Positions 9,462 to 18,445 of a DNA stretch of 64,000 nucleotides are shown here, in pieces. The notes beneath the pieces were generated by a model that saw only the letters and a program-made list of their open reading frames with translations, was not told the DNA's origin and did not search any database. Position numbers and translations under genes: made by a program. The stretch comes from Bacteroides sp. 51 (GTDB lineage: Bacteria > Bacteroidota > Bacteroidia > Bacteroidales > Bacteroidaceae), in NCBI RefSeq assembly GCF_010500965.1, contig NZ_QVMI01000038.1:21553-85552 (forward strand). The letters run 5' to 3'. Within the stretch, counting starts at the first letter, position 1; every line of letters begins with the position of its first letter.

Positions 9462-10079
9462 CTATTTCTTTATTACTTTGATCTGAGTTTTAACTGATTT
9501 CCCAAACAATTCTTCCTCTTCCGTATTCAAGGCAATACTTACCACAGAGATTTTCTTTTCTGTGTTCTCTTTGTCAATCGTAGCATTTCTAGTCAGCAAC
9601 ACTTTACCTTTTGCATCTACAAAATCAAATGTACATGCATAGTCGCCCGGTTCGAGAATGATGAAGTAGGCATCAAGCACCGGAGTATCTTTTATTTTTC
9701 CGTATTGTTGAAGCACAATACCGCTGGAGAAATTATCTTCGTGAGGAACCGCATCGTAATACTCGGTGAGTAAACCTCCTTCAAACCCATCTAAAGCCTG
9801 CACAAAAGTACGACCTGTCACAGAAGCAACATGTGTTGCGTGCTCATTTAGCTGGCGGTCAACACTTTTTCCGGCGCCTTTCAACACAGCACCAAGAGCA
9901 TCTGTCATTTTTTCACTGGTCGACTCACCATGTTCGGCGATAGATTCGCTCACACCTTCAAGCGCACTCATGCTCAAATCGGTTACTTTCTTTGCTGTTT
10001 TCTGTACACAACTCTCACAGGAGGAGAAAAATAATATAGCCACAAGCATTATGGCTATTACAAGTAGTTGTTTATTCAT
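9462..10079 (-). CDS. Hypothetical lipoprotein
   Basis: Unknown lipoprotein of 205 aa. The start at 10079 is preferred because it opens MNKQLLVIAIMLVAILFFSSC, a clear signal peptide with lipobox FSSC; an upstream in-frame ATG would add 12 non-signal residues. Residues 25-85 are rich in Ser/Glu/Lys and probably helical; the rest is a beta-rich domain (YFIILEPGDYACTFDFVDAKGK). The start is 46 bp from the HAD gene's stop, on the same strand, so cotranscription is possible. No motif allows a function to be assigned. Confidence 0.75.
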   Translation of the reverse strand: MNKQLLVIAIMLVAILFFSSCESCVQKTAKKVTDLSMSALEGVSESIAEHGESTSEKMTDALGAVLKGAGKSVDRQLNEHATHVASVTGRTFVQALDGFEGGLLTEYYDAVPHEDNFSSGIVLQQYGKIKDTPVLDAYFIILEPGDYACTFDFVDAKGKVLLTRNATIDKENTEKKISVVSIALNTEEEELFGKSVKTQIKVIKK

Positions 10080-10124
10080 CTTATTTTGGTTTAAAATTTT
10101 GTTTGCAATAATCAATAACTGGGA

Positions 10125-10775
10125 TTATTTACCAGTCAACGGAATAATATTTTTCAGTTCCGGAATGATTCCGATATGTGGAAAACGCTCAAGTTCTTCT
10201 TTCATTGTCATGCCTGTGGTGACTCCGATAAAATCCACTCCGGAATTCTTTGCTGTTTCGCCATCCACTACACTATCTCCCACATAAAGCACATTGGCGG
10301 ACGATATTCCCAAACGTTCCAAGGCAAGAGTCACTCCCTGCGGATCTGGTTTGTGTTTCGTTACATCCTCACCGCCCACGATCACATCAAACCATCCTTC
10401 CGGAAGATATTTCCCGAAAAATTCCAGGATACGAAACCGGTACTTAGTCGAGATTATTCCAACCTTAGCACCATTCGCCTTGAAATATTCCAGAACCTCC
10501 AGCGTGTCGGGATAAATATGGGTATTTACGGTCATATATGTATCTGCTTCTTTCACATATTCTTTTCTCCAGTTTTCCAGTTGCTCAGCATTCGTTTCTC
10601 CTGTGAGAATGGAGAAAGAATCCTCCAAGGTCTTTCCAATAGTACGTTTTATGGTTTCATCAGCAACGTCTGTGTAGCCATGTCGCTTTAACACCTGCTG
10701 GAAACAAGTTACAATACCTCGGGAAGAATCGGCTAGGGTATAATCAAAATCAAATAGTACAGCCTTGTATTTCAT
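10125..10775 (-). CDS. HAD-superfamily phosphatase (phosphoglycolate phosphatase-like)
   Basis: Cytosolic HAD hydrolase of 216 aa, subfamily IA, similar to phosphoglycolate phosphatase/pyrophosphatase PpaX. Start at 10775 gives the proper N-terminus MKYKAVLFDFDYTLADSS with nucleophile Asp9 and acid/base Asp11 (DFDYT). Motif II is IISTK (Ser/Thr), motif III the Lys of KHKPDP, motif IV VGDSVVDGETAKNSG. The helical cap (about residues 18-85) is normal for the IA type. A longer in-frame start upstream would add residues ahead of motif I and is unlikely. Substrate unknown. Confidence 0.9.
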   Translation of the reverse strand: MKYKAVLFDFDYTLADSSRGIVTCFQQVLKRHGYTDVADETIKRTIGKTLEDSFSILTGETNAEQLENWRKEYVKEADTYMTVNTHIYPDTLEVLEYFKANGAKVGIISTKYRFRILEFFGKYLPEGWFDVIVGGEDVTKHKPDPQGVTLALERLGISSANVLYVGDSVVDGETAKNSGVDFIGVTTGMTMKEELERFPHIGIIPELKNIIPLTGK

Positions 10776-10992
10776 GCTAAAGTTTTCGGCAAAGATAAAG
10801 AAACGTTTTATGACAGGCAAATTCTGTGTGCCCAACTACCCTATGGAGGCCATCATAGTATGCTGCTGAACTTTCTCTTAATCCTGTTGTTAATCATTAT
10901 ACCAATTTATAGTGATTGACATGGGTCGGTTTATTTTAGACCTTTGTACCTGCAAAATCAGTAATTAACGAATGTACAAAAACCATATAACA

Positions 10993-11739
10993 ATGAAAAA
11001 GATCGTTTTGCTCCGCCACGGGGAGAGTACCTGGAATCAAGAGAACCGGTTTACCGGATGGACAGATGTAGACCTGACCGAAAAAGGTGTTCAGGAAGCC
11101 ACTAAAGCCGGTGACCTGCTTAAAAAAGAAGGTTTTGTTTTCGACAAAGCCTATACATCTTATTTAAAACGCGCCATTAAAACGTTGAACTGCGTATTAG
11201 ACCGTATGGATCAGGATTGGATCCCGGTAGAGAAAAACTGGCGTCTTAACGAGAAGCATTACGGAACACTGCAAGGTCTCAACAAAGCCGAAACAGCAGA
11301 GAAGTACGGCGATGAGCAAGTATTGATCTGGCGTCGCAGTTACGACATCGCTCCATTGCCATTGGAAGAAAATGATCCGCGTAACCCTCGCCTGGATATC
11401 CGGTACAAAGATGTCGATAATAACGACCTGCCACGTACCGAATCCCTGAAAGACACTGTCGACCGGATTCTGCCTTATTGGCACGAAACCATCTTCCCTA
11501 CCCTCAAAAGTGCAGATCAGATATTGGTTGCCGCACATGGTAACAGCCTGCGGGGAATCATCAAATACCTCAAAAATATTTCCAACGAAGAAATTGTACA
11601 CCTAAACCTACCGACAGCTGTACCTTATGTTTTTGAATTTGACGATAACCTGAATCTGGTAAAAGATTATTTCCTTGGCGATCCCGAAGAAATCAAAAAA
11701 CTAATGGACGCTGTTGCTAATCAAGGCAAGAAGAAGTAG
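10993..11739 (+). CDS. gpmA: 2,3-bisphosphoglycerate-dependent phosphoglycerate mutase
   Basis: Glycolytic enzyme interconverting 3- and 2-phosphoglycerate in the cytosol. The 248-aa length fits the dPGM family. The catalytic histidine is in [10 protein letters not shown] near the N-terminus; the second active-site histidine is in [20 protein letters not shown] and the insertion [29 protein letters not shown] are typical of GpmA. I use the ATG at 10993 because it places [11 protein letters not shown] at the start; an ATG 21 bp upstream adds seven unlikely residues. Monocistronic, ended by a strong palindromic terminator. Confidence 0.96.
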   Translation: MKKIVLLRHGESTWNQENRFTGWTDVDLTEKGVQEATKAGDLLKKEGFVFDKAYTSYLKRAIKTLNCVLDRMDQDWIPVEKNWRLNEKHYGTLQGLNKAETAEKYGDEQVLIWRRSYDIAPLPLEENDPRNPRLDIRYKDVDNNDLPRTESLKDTVDRILPYWHETIFPTLKSADQILVAAHGNSLRGIIKYLKNISNEEIVHLNLPTAVPYVFEFDDNLNLVKDYFLGDPEEIKKLMDAVANQGKKK

Positions 11740-11772
11740 GCTTACACACCGTTTAGGCCATTACCTTGACTC

Positions 11773-11810
11773 CTTCCCCGATAGGATGCATCCTATCGGG
11801 GAAGTTTTGT
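11773..11810 (+). terminator. Rho-independent terminator of gpmA
   Basis: A perfect 32-nt palindrome (11773-11804, half site CTTCCCCGATAGGATG) is followed by TTTTGTTT. Confidence 0.85.
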
Positions 11811-11930
11811 TTCATACCATCGGTAGCCGTGTGCAAATCAATTATATCCGATTTACTCTTCCTTATTATACGATTGATATATAAATTTAAAATAAATTAG
11901 CTTTAATATTTATTAATTAAAATATTTTCG

Positions 11931-11938
11931 TATCTTTG
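11931..11938 (+). promoter_or_regulatory. Bacteroidales -7 box
   Basis: TATCTTTG lies 67 bp before the DUF4488 gene inside a very A/T-rich stretch (11870-11930). No certain -33 TTG. The resulting leader would be about 60 nt. Confidence 0.6.
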
Positions 11939-12004
11939 ATATATGCTGTAAGAGGCCTTTGTTTTCGGAATGAACTGAGTATCCACTAAATATTTATATT
12001 CGGT

Positions 12005-12496
12005 ATGAAAACACGTTATATCTTTACCTTATTAACAGCGATGCTGTTGATGGTACCCGGTGTCATGGCACAGAAAAAGAAAAAGTTTCAGGAAGCCAAC
12101 CTGAAAGGTATCTGGCAAATGTGCTGTTATGTATCTGAATCTCCGGACACTCCCGGCGACTTAAAACCAAGCAATACTTTCAAAATACTTTCGGATGACG
12201 GCCGTATCACAAATTTTACAGTGATTCCCAACAAAGGCGCGATAATCAACGGATACGGTACGTATGCACAAGTATCAGACGGAGTATACCATGAAAATAT
12301 TGAGCGCTCCATCCACCTGCCCATGCTCAACAGTGCGGTTAATACCTTGTATTTTGAAATCCAGGATGACAAATACCTGCGTTTGAAGTTCTACATTGAA
12401 AAAGATGAGAACGATAACATACTTGACGCCTGGTATCACGAAACTTGGGTAAGAGTAGAAATGCCGGATAAAATGCCGGAAAACATAATCAGATAA
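12005..12496 (+). CDS. DUF4488 family secreted protein
   Basis: 163-aa exported protein with signal peptide ending GVMAQ. The body [25 protein letters not shown] and SDDGRITNF match what I recall of the DUF4488 family, a lipocalin-like beta-barrel restricted to Bacteroidales. Function unknown. Two lysine-rich residues blocks (KKKKK) directly follow the signal peptide. It stands alone behind its own -7 box and before the peroxiredoxin promoter. Confidence 0.85.
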   Translation: MKTRYIFTLLTAMLLMVPGVMAQKKKKFQEANLKGIWQMCCYVSESPDTPGDLKPSNTFKILSDDGRITNFTVIPNKGAIINGYGTYAQVSDGVYHENIERSIHLPMLNSAVNTLYFEIQDDKYLRLKFYIEKDENDNILDAWYHETWVRVEMPDKMPENIIR

Positions 12497-12573
12497 TATA
12501 AATTCGGAGCAAGTCACTGCCTCGTCTCATCGATAAAACCTCTTTCCTGATAGATTAATTATATAAACTTTTA

Positions 12574-12605
12574 TTGATAGAGTATTTTTAGAACGAGTAT
12601 CTTTG
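12574..12605 (+). promoter_or_regulatory. Bacteroidales -33/-7 promoter of peroxiredoxin gene
   Basis: TTG at 12574-12576 and TATCTTTG at 12598-12605 with 21 bp between them form a good match to the sigma-ABfr-type promoter. Start codon is 40 bp downstream. Confidence 0.75.
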
Positions 12606-12645
12606 AGAAAAGATTTTTTCAATTATCAATAAAATATAATTAGGT

Positions 12646-13278
12646 ATGAGATCATTAGTAGGTAAACTTGCTCCTGATTTTAAGGCTTCGGCCGTAATCA
12701 ACGGGCATGAGATTGTTCAGGACTTTTCATTAAGCCAATACCGTGGCAATAAGTATGTGGTATTCTTCTTCTATCCGATGGACTTTACATTCGTATGTCC
12801 AACAGAGTTGCATGCATTCCAGGAAAAACTTGTTGAATTTGAGAAACGCAATGTAGCCGTAATAGGTTGCTCTGTCGACTCAGAGTACTCTCACTTCTCC
12901 TGGTTACAAATGCCAAAGAAAGAAGGAGGAATACAGGGGGTAAAATATCCAATCGTATCCGACTTTTCTAAAGAAATCTCCGAAAATTATGGCGTACTTG
13001 CCGGTGATTATTCGTTGGATGAAAACGGAAAGATCAAATATGAAGGAGCACCCGTAGCTTTCCGTGGCTTATTCCTGATTGATAAAGAAGGAATTGTACG
13101 CCATATGGTAATCAATGACCTCCCTTTGGGACGTAATGTAGATGAAGTTCTGCGAATGGTTGATGCTTTGCAACATTTTGAAGAAAACGGCGAAGTTTGC
13201 CCGGCAAACTGGTCGAAAGGAAAAGATGCACTAAAAGCAACGGAAGAAGGCATCTCTGATTACTTGAGTAATCACTGA
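12646..13278 (+). CDS. Typical 2-Cys peroxiredoxin (AhpC/Prx1 type)
   Basis: Cytosolic thiol peroxidase of 210 aa that reduces hydrogen peroxide and organic peroxides. The peroxidatic Cys51 lies in DFTFVCPTE; the resolving Cys185 lies in GEVCPANW, so it works as a disulfide-linked dimer. FRGLFLID and the Arg that activates the peroxidatic Cys are present. It is longer than most AhpC proteins (about 187 aa) and has no AhpF next to it, so it may draw electrons from thioredoxin. Own promoter upstream and a bidirectional terminator downstream make it monocistronic. Confidence 0.94.
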   Translation: MRSLVGKLAPDFKASAVINGHEIVQDFSLSQYRGNKYVVFFFYPMDFTFVCPTELHAFQEKLVEFEKRNVAVIGCSVDSEYSHFSWLQMPKKEGGIQGVKYPIVSDFSKEISENYGVLAGDYSLDENGKIKYEGAPVAFRGLFLIDKEGIVRHMVINDLPLGRNVDEVLRMVDALQHFEENGEVCPANWSKGKDALKATEEGISDYLSNH

Positions 13279-13301
13279 TAACACACAACATAGTCTTGGT
13301 T

Positions 13302-13345
13302 AAAAGTCAGGTTGGAGTTTTTATGCTATCAACCTGACTTTTTTT
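13302..13345. terminator. Bidirectional terminator
   Basis: AAAAGTCAGGTTG (13302-13314) pairs with CAACCTGACTTTT (13330-13342); A-tract on one side and T-tract on the other. It serves the peroxiredoxin gene and the convergent kinase-like gene. Confidence 0.85.
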
Positions 13346-13355
13346 ATGTTTATCA

Positions 13356-14849
13356 CTAGGAATGTAGATCGAGAATAAATCGTGTACCCTTTTTGTATTC
13401 GGGATCTACTTTCAATGTTCCATTAAGTTTATAAGCCATCAAACGGCAAATGGGAAGTCCCCAACCATTTTCCTGTGCTAAAGGTTCGGTATCAGCAAAA
13501 GGTTTAAACAGCGCTTCCTGCATATCCGGTTCAATCACTGCCCCTGTGTCTGTTATAAGAAACTGACCGGTACGGGCATTACGTTTTTTAAACTCCAACG
13601 AAATCTTTCCGGTTTCCGTATTTGCAGAAGCCCGGGAAAGTAAATAGGACAAGATATACTCTAATGCCTCTACATTTGTTTTCATACTTACCCTTGGCGC
13701 AGTCACTACCGATTCAATTCCGGTACGGAAATTCGGGCTTGCCTTCTCCATTACAGTTTCACAAAGCAGCTTCACATCCAGGTTGTTTACAGGATAAGTT
13801 TCCTCCCGGGTTTCTTCCAGTGAAATGTAGGTTTGCATATTCGTAATTCTCCGTTTCAAAGCAACAATACTTTGAGCAATCGTTTTAGAGTCCGAACTTT
13901 CGCCCGCCTCTTCCATTACTTCTAAAGTAGGAGTAATCTGCGTATTGATATTGCTGATAAAGTGAGATTTCTGCGCATTACTTTCATTAGCAATCTTCAA
14001 ACTCTTCTTTAGTTTTCTGACCTGATAGATGCTCTTGAAGAGCAACAAAAGCAGAACAACACCTACAGCGGCTAAAGCTATAATTATTGTCCACAGTCCG
14101 ATAGTTACCATTTTATTGGCACTGATGGTTTGTTCTTTTTCTTCCAGGTTTTGTTGAAGAACAGTGTGCTCCTGTTTCAGTATTTCCAGTTCCTGGGCAG
14201 CTCTTACCATATTAATAGAATCTTGCCAAACCGTATACAAATTCTGCACAGTTTTGGTTAATGGAGATATCTTTTTACGTTCGGCATAGGCCAGCATATT
14301 TTTGTAACAATCTTCTCTGTCGTGTCCATCGTTACTGCTCACACATCTTTGCAAGAGTTCTTTATATGCTTCCAGACTTCTGTTTGCTTGTCCGAAAGCA
14401 TGGTAGTATTCGGCATCCGTCAATAGCATATTATCCCTCAACGCTTTTTCATCTTTCAGATGTGTCATGCAGTAGTGCATCAGATTAAACTGAGTTTTAC
14501 TACTCTCCGACTTACCTTCATTGATATACATACGAAGCCGTTGGTTAGCCAACAGGAAGCGCGAACGGAAATTGGTTTTCTTTGTTTGCTTTTCGCTATC
14601 AATAACCATTTGATCCATTTGATAAAGAATGGAAGCAGTTTCTTTCAGATTACGGGTTTCAGTCAGCATTTCGGCAACCTTCACCCCTTTCTCCACGGCA
14701 CCATCTACATTTTTTTGCCGATATAACTCTTGAAATTCTTTTTTCAGGGATGTCAACTCGGCTTCATTGATTTGGGGGTTCAAATTAATTTGCCCCTGAG
14801 CCGTACCATAAAAAAACACACTAAGTAAGATTACTATAAATTTCTTCAT
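13356..14849 (-). CDS. Histidine-kinase-like membrane protein with degenerate catalytic sites
   Basis: 497-aa protein with a signal peptide, an alpha-helical TPR-like periplasmic region (about 25-215), a coiled coil (about 217-243), one membrane helix (about 248-271) and a cytosolic kinase-like module. The HisKA-like helix reads FISNINTQITPTL where kinases have F..NISHE.RTPL, so the phospho-acceptor His is replaced by Thr303 and the next Glu by Gln304. In the ATPase domain the N-box Asn is replaced by Arg406 (YLLSRAS), while G1 (DTG, 434-436), the F-box (LFKPF) and G2 (GWGLPI) remain. It may bind nucleotide but autophosphorylation looks unlikely. No response regulator is adjacent. Confidence 0.85.
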   Translation of the reverse strand: MKKFIVILLSVFFYGTAQGQINLNPQINEAELTSLKKEFQELYRQKNVDGAVEKGVKVAEMLTETRNLKETASILYQMDQMVIDSEKQTKKTNFRSRFLLANQRLRMYINEGKSESSKTQFNLMHYCMTHLKDEKALRDNMLLTDAEYYHAFGQANRSLEAYKELLQRCVSSNDGHDREDCYKNMLAYAERKKISPLTKTVQNLYTVWQDSINMVRAAQELEILKQEHTVLQQNLEEKEQTISANKMVTIGLWTIIIALAAVGVVLLLLLFKSIYQVRKLKKSLKIANESNAQKSHFISNINTQITPTLEVMEEAGESSDSKTIAQSIVALKRRITNMQTYISLEETREETYPVNNLDVKLLCETVMEKASPNFRTGIESVVTAPRVSMKTNVEALEYILSYLLSRASANTETGKISLEFKKRNARTGQFLITDTGAVIEPDMQEALFKPFADTEPLAQENGWGLPICRLMAYKLNGTLKVDPEYKKGTRFILDLHS

Positions 14850-14985
14850 TTTATTTCACTCAAATATTAATTCTATCTATCGAAGCCGTCGTACGCTTCG
14901 TAAAGGTATGACAAAGATATATTATTTAGCTGTATAGATTGACACAAAAACCACGTAAAAACGTGAAATCTTAAATATTTTGCTC

Positions 14986-14993
14986 TAACTTTG
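14986..14993 (+). promoter_or_regulatory. Bacteroidales -7 box
   Basis: TAACTTTG 27 bp before the M24 peptidase start; matches TAnnTTTG. A GTG at 14964-14966 is the nearest to a -33 element. Confidence 0.55.
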
Positions 14994-15020
14994 TAAGCCT
15001 TAAACAAAAATTAAAATGAA

Positions 15021-16190
15021 ATGGTACTACCGGAATTAAAACGGCGACGTGATAAAATCCGTTCGCTAATGGCTCAACAGAACATTGATGCCGCATTAAT
15101 TGCTTGCAACGTTAATTTACTTTATACCTGTGGACAAATCATAAGCGGATACCTCTACCTACCTCTGAAATCTCCCGCTTGCATTTTCGTAAAACGCCCC
15201 AATAACATCACAGGCGAACATTTTCACTCCATCCGTAAACCCGAACAAATTGTTGAAATACTCAAAGAACAGGGACTTCCTGTTCCCGAAACAATTATGC
15301 TTGAAGGAGATGAGTTGTCTTTCAGCGAGTATAACCGATTGGCGGCTATGTTCTCCGAATCAAAAGTGGTGAATGGTACGCCGATTATTCGCCAGGCACG
15401 TAGCGTGAAGACTGAAATGGAAGTTGAGATGTTCCGCCGTGCAGGAATAGCACATACCAAAGCCTATGATAAAATTCCATCTGTTTACCGTGAAGGCATG
15501 ACAGATGTTGAACTCTCTATCGAAATTGAACGTTTGATGCGTTTGGAAGGCAACCTGGGAATCTTCCGCGTCTTTGGTCAAAGTATGGAAATATTCATGG
15601 GTAGCCTATTGGTTGGCAACAATGCAGCCGAACCCTCTCCTTTCGATTTCGCTTTGGGTGGAAAAGGAATTGACCCATCTATTCCGGTTGGTACAAGTGG
15701 AATCCAAATTCAAAAAGGTCAGTCGGTAATGGTTGACTATGGCGGTAACTTCAACAGCTATATGTGTGATATGACTCGCGTTTTCTCTGTAGGCAAACTA
15801 CCGGAAGAAGCCTATCTGGCCCATCAGGTATGTCTGGATGTACAAGAAACAGTCACCTCCATGGCAAAACCCGGAGCTATTTGCGAAGACTTATATAATG
15901 CGGCGATTGATGTAGTAACCAAAGCCGGTTTTGCAGATAACTTTATGGGAATTTCACAAAAAGCAAAATTTATCGGTCACGGGATTGGGCTGGAAATCAA
16001 TGAAGCCCCCGTACTTGCCCCGCGTGTAAAAGTGGAATTAGAACCCGGAATGGTATTTGCACTGGAACCAAAGATTGTACTACCCGAGATCGGTGCCGTA
16101 GGCATTGAGAATTCCTGGGCAGTAACCAATGAAGGAGTAGAAAAACTAACACTCTGCGAAGAAAAGATCATTGATTTGCTCGGCGAATAG
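15021..16190 (+). CDS. M24 family Xaa-Pro aminopeptidase
   Basis: Metallopeptidase of 389 aa that removes N-terminal residues ahead of proline. The N-terminal creatinase-like domain spans about 1-140, the pita-bread catalytic domain 145-389. All five metal ligands can be placed: Asp in VDYGG, Asp in CDMTR, His in GHGIGLEI, Glu in ALEPK and Glu in GIENS. No signal peptide, so cytosolic. Length is that of the short bacterial PepQ/Xaa-Pro peptidase group rather than E. coli PepP. Monocistronic between its own -7 box and a terminator. Confidence 0.93.
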   Translation: MVLPELKRRRDKIRSLMAQQNIDAALIACNVNLLYTCGQIISGYLYLPLKSPACIFVKRPNNITGEHFHSIRKPEQIVEILKEQGLPVPETIMLEGDELSFSEYNRLAAMFSESKVVNGTPIIRQARSVKTEMEVEMFRRAGIAHTKAYDKIPSVYREGMTDVELSIEIERLMRLEGNLGIFRVFGQSMEIFMGSLLVGNNAAEPSPFDFALGGKGIDPSIPVGTSGIQIQKGQSVMVDYGGNFNSYMCDMTRVFSVGKLPEEAYLAHQVCLDVQETVTSMAKPGAICEDLYNAAIDVVTKAGFADNFMGISQKAKFIGHGIGLEINEAPVLAPRVKVELEPGMVFALEPKIVLPEIGAVGIENSWAVTNEGVEKLTLCEEKIIDLLGE

Positions 16191-16227
16191 CCATATCCGT
16201 GCATTACAAAAGCATATCTTATAATAT

Positions 16228-16262
16228 AAAGGAAAGGAGCGATTACGTTTCTTTCCTTTTTT
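16228..16262 (+). terminator. Rho-independent terminator
   Basis: AAAGGAAAG (16228-16236) pairs with CTTTCCTTT (16251-16259) and runs into a T-tract. Confidence 0.7.
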
Positions 16263-16320
16263 ATAGCAATTTTTCTTAATCTAAACGTTTGTAGACATTT
16301 GAGTTTGATGGAGCTAGCCA

Positions 16321-16351
16321 TTGTTCGTTCCAAAAGTTTATCCTATCTTTG
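16321..16351 (+). promoter_or_regulatory. Promoter of the RNA-repair operon
   Basis: TTG at 16321-16323 and TATCTTTG at 16344-16351, spaced 20 bp, give one of the best Bacteroidales promoter matches in the window. Transcription from here would leave a leader of roughly 165 nt before the RNA ligase start, containing the structured element at 16435-16489 and a very short ATG-initiated frame (MTTK, about 16405-16419). Confidence 0.75.
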
Positions 16352-16434
16352 CAACAGAATTTTAAACTTACTCATTCTTAAACATTTCAAAGAAGAGTAT
16401 AACAATGACTACCAAATAATAACATAACGCTCCT

Positions 16435-16489
16435 TGAGGCCAGCTCTTTTTCCAAAGAGTTGCAGGGAATAGTATACCTACCGGCCTCA
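16435..16489 (+). ncRNA. Structured 5' leader element of the RNA ligase operon
   Basis: TGAGGCC (16435-16441) pairs perfectly with GGCCTCA (16483-16489). Nested inside, CTCTTT (16444-16449) pairs with AAAGAG (16454-16459), extendable by G-U and A-U pairs. The remaining inner part contains AGG...CCT around GTATAC and can form a second small hairpin, so a branched fold is possible. It lies 34 nt before the ligase start. It could be a regulatory leader, a processed small RNA or a repair substrate; none of these is shown. I know no riboswitch class that matches. Confidence 0.45.
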
Positions 16490-16522
16490 TCTTTCATTTT
16501 CATTTTTTATTGTTATCAGTTA

Positions 16523-17281
16523 ATGAAGTCACCAAATACATTGTTTGCTGACCAAACAGAAATAGTTATGTTATCACAAAAATATGGCCGTACTTACCAT
16601 TATCCTTTTTCTCCCGGAACTACAAGTGACGACCGCATCAACCATACATATTGGGAGGATATACAAAAAATAGAGACATTAATACATACAGAAAAACTGG
16701 ATGGTGAGAATAATTGCCTCAACCAATTCGGAGTTTTCGCCCGTTCTCATGCCGCACCTACCACCTCACCCTGGACCAACCAGCTACGTGAGCGTTGGAG
16801 TTTGATGAAACGTGACCTGGGCGATATAGAATTGTTTGGAGAAAACCTGTATGCCGTTCATTCCATAGAGTATAAACGCATTGAAGAATATTATTTTATA
16901 TTCGCGGTACGCTGCATGGACAAATGGCTTTCCTGGGAAGAAGTTAAATTCTACGCCGCAGCATTCGACTTTCCTACTGTACCCAAACTATTGATTCAAC
17001 CGACTAAAGAATTGACCAAAGATATTCTGAAAGAACAAATCATAGACTGGGCACAGCAAGCAAGTGTTTTTGGTTCAAAAGATACACAAACCAACCAGGA
17101 TTGTACACGGGAGGGGGTTGTCAGCCGGAACGTTGAAGAATATCCGGTGTCGGAGTTCAGTCACAACGTATTCAAGTATGTACGCAAAGGGCACGTAAAA
17201 ACCAATGAACACTGGACACGCAACTGGAAACGAGCCCGCCTGACATGGGAAAGAATAGAAGAAAAGGAGGAAGAAAAATGA
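16523..17281 (+). CDS. RNA ligase family protein
   Basis: Nucleotidyltransferase of 252 aa predicted to join RNA ends with ATP. Motif I is KLDGEN with adenylated Lys58; motif III lies near LFGENLYAVHSIEY; motif IV is EGVVSRN (about 197-203); motif V lies at FKYVRKGH (about 217-224). The N-terminal YGRTYHYPFSPGTTSDDR segment is shared by a family of small bacterial/phage RNA ligases. The ATG at 16523 is preferred; one at 16568 would give a 237-aa form that still holds every motif, and one at 16460 would start inside the leader hairpin. The stop overlaps the next gene (ATGA), so ligase and end-healing enzyme are made together. Confidence 0.88.
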   Translation: MKSPNTLFADQTEIVMLSQKYGRTYHYPFSPGTTSDDRINHTYWEDIQKIETLIHTEKLDGENNCLNQFGVFARSHAAPTTSPWTNQLRERWSLMKRDLGDIELFGENLYAVHSIEYKRIEEYYFIFAVRCMDKWLSWEEVKFYAAAFDFPTVPKLLIQPTKELTKDILKEQIIDWAQQASVFGSKDTQTNQDCTREGVVSRNVEEYPVSEFSHNVFKYVRKGHVKTNEHWTRNWKRARLTWERIEEKEEEK

Positions 17282-18390
17282 ATTGGAAACTAACAAATGA
17301 TAAAACATGGGATTCCCTTGAGAAGCAATTCTCCTGGATAGCCGATATGCAGCATATACTTCAGCATGAGTCACACCATGCTGAAGGCAATGTAGCCATA
17401 CATACACAAATGGTACTTGAAGAGTTAATTCATTCTTCCTATTATCAATCGCAGGATGCAGAAGCACAAGAGATTTTATGGTGCGCCGCATTAATGCATG
17501 ATATAGAGAAGCGTTCCACCTCTGTCGATGAAGGTGATGGGGTGATTTCAGCAAAAGGACATGCCCGGAAAGGCGAATATACCACAAGAACTATCTTCTA
17601 CCGCGATATTCCAACCCCGTTTCATATTCGTGAGCAAATAGCTTCACTTGTTCGTTTTCATGGACTACCGCTTTGGTTGATGGAGAAAACAGAGCCGGCA
17701 AAGAAAGTACTTGAAGTTTCCCTTCGTGTCGACACACGCCACCTGAAAGCATTGGCAGAAGCAGATGCCAGAGGACGTATCTGTAACGATCTCCCCTCTT
17801 TACTGGAGAGCCTGGAGTTCTTTGAAATCTTCTGCAAAGAGCAGGCATGCTGGGGAACGACTAAAGAGTTTGCAACTCCACATGCCCGTTTCCATTATTT
17901 CAATACTCCCAATAGTTATGTGGATTATACTCCATTTGAACAATTCAAATGTGAAGTCATTATGCTGTCCGGTTTGCCAGGTATGGGAAAAGATCACTAT
18001 CTGCAATCCATCAATAAAGAGCTTCCGGTAGTTAGCCTGGATGATATTCGGCGAAAGCATAAAATCAGCCCAACCGATAAATCCGGCAATGGATGGGTAG
18101 TTCAAACAGCAAAGGAAGAAGCACGGGGATATCTCCGCAAAGGACAAAACTTTGTTTGGAACGCAACAAATATCACCCGGCAAATGCGATCGCAACTTAT
18201 CGACCTGTTTACTGATTACGGAGCAAGGGTCAAAATTATCTATATCGAAAAGCCATATACTACCTGGAAAATACAAAATAAGAACCGGGAATATATGCTC
18301 CCGGAGAATGTATTGGATAGAATGCTTGGTAAGCTGGAGATACCGCAGTTAACGGAAGCGCACGAGGTTGAGTATTTAGTCTCCGGATAA
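17278..18390 (+). CDS. HD-Pnk: HD-domain phosphoesterase fused to polynucleotide 5'-kinase
   Basis: 370-aa bifunctional end-healing enzyme. The N-terminal HD domain (about 30-190) has His42, the His74-Asp75 pair in LMHDIEK, His95 and His128; such domains remove 2',3'-cyclic phosphate and 3'-phosphate. The C-terminal P-loop kinase (about 225-370) has Walker A GLPGMGKD (232-239) with Asp in the usual Ser/Thr place, followed by SLDDIRRK, as in polynucleotide kinases. From memory, HD-Pnk of Runella slithyformis is the characterised member. Start at 17278 overlaps the ligase stop by 4 bases and has an unusually strong AAGGAGG ribosome binding site (17264-17270), rare here. With the ligase it makes a complete healing-and-sealing pathway. 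Confidence 0.9.
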   Translation: MNWKLTNDKTWDSLEKQFSWIADMQHILQHESHHAEGNVAIHTQMVLEELIHSSYYQSQDAEAQEILWCAALMHDIEKRSTSVDEGDGVISAKGHARKGEYTTRTIFYRDIPTPFHIREQIASLVRFHGLPLWLMEKTEPAKKVLEVSLRVDTRHLKALAEADARGRICNDLPSLLESLEFFEIFCKEQACWGTTKEFATPHARFHYFNTPNSYVDYTPFEQFKCEVIMLSGLPGMGKDHYLQSINKELPVVSLDDIRRKHKISPTDKSGNGWVVQTAKEEARGYLRKGQNFVWNATNITRQMRSQLIDLFTDYGARVKIIYIEKPYTTWKIQNKNREYMLPENVLDRMLGKLEIPQLTEAHEVEYLVSG

Positions 18391-18445
18391 ACTATTATCC
18401 GTTTATCTCCTATTCAAAGTTCGATTTTGTCTTAAACATGTTTTC

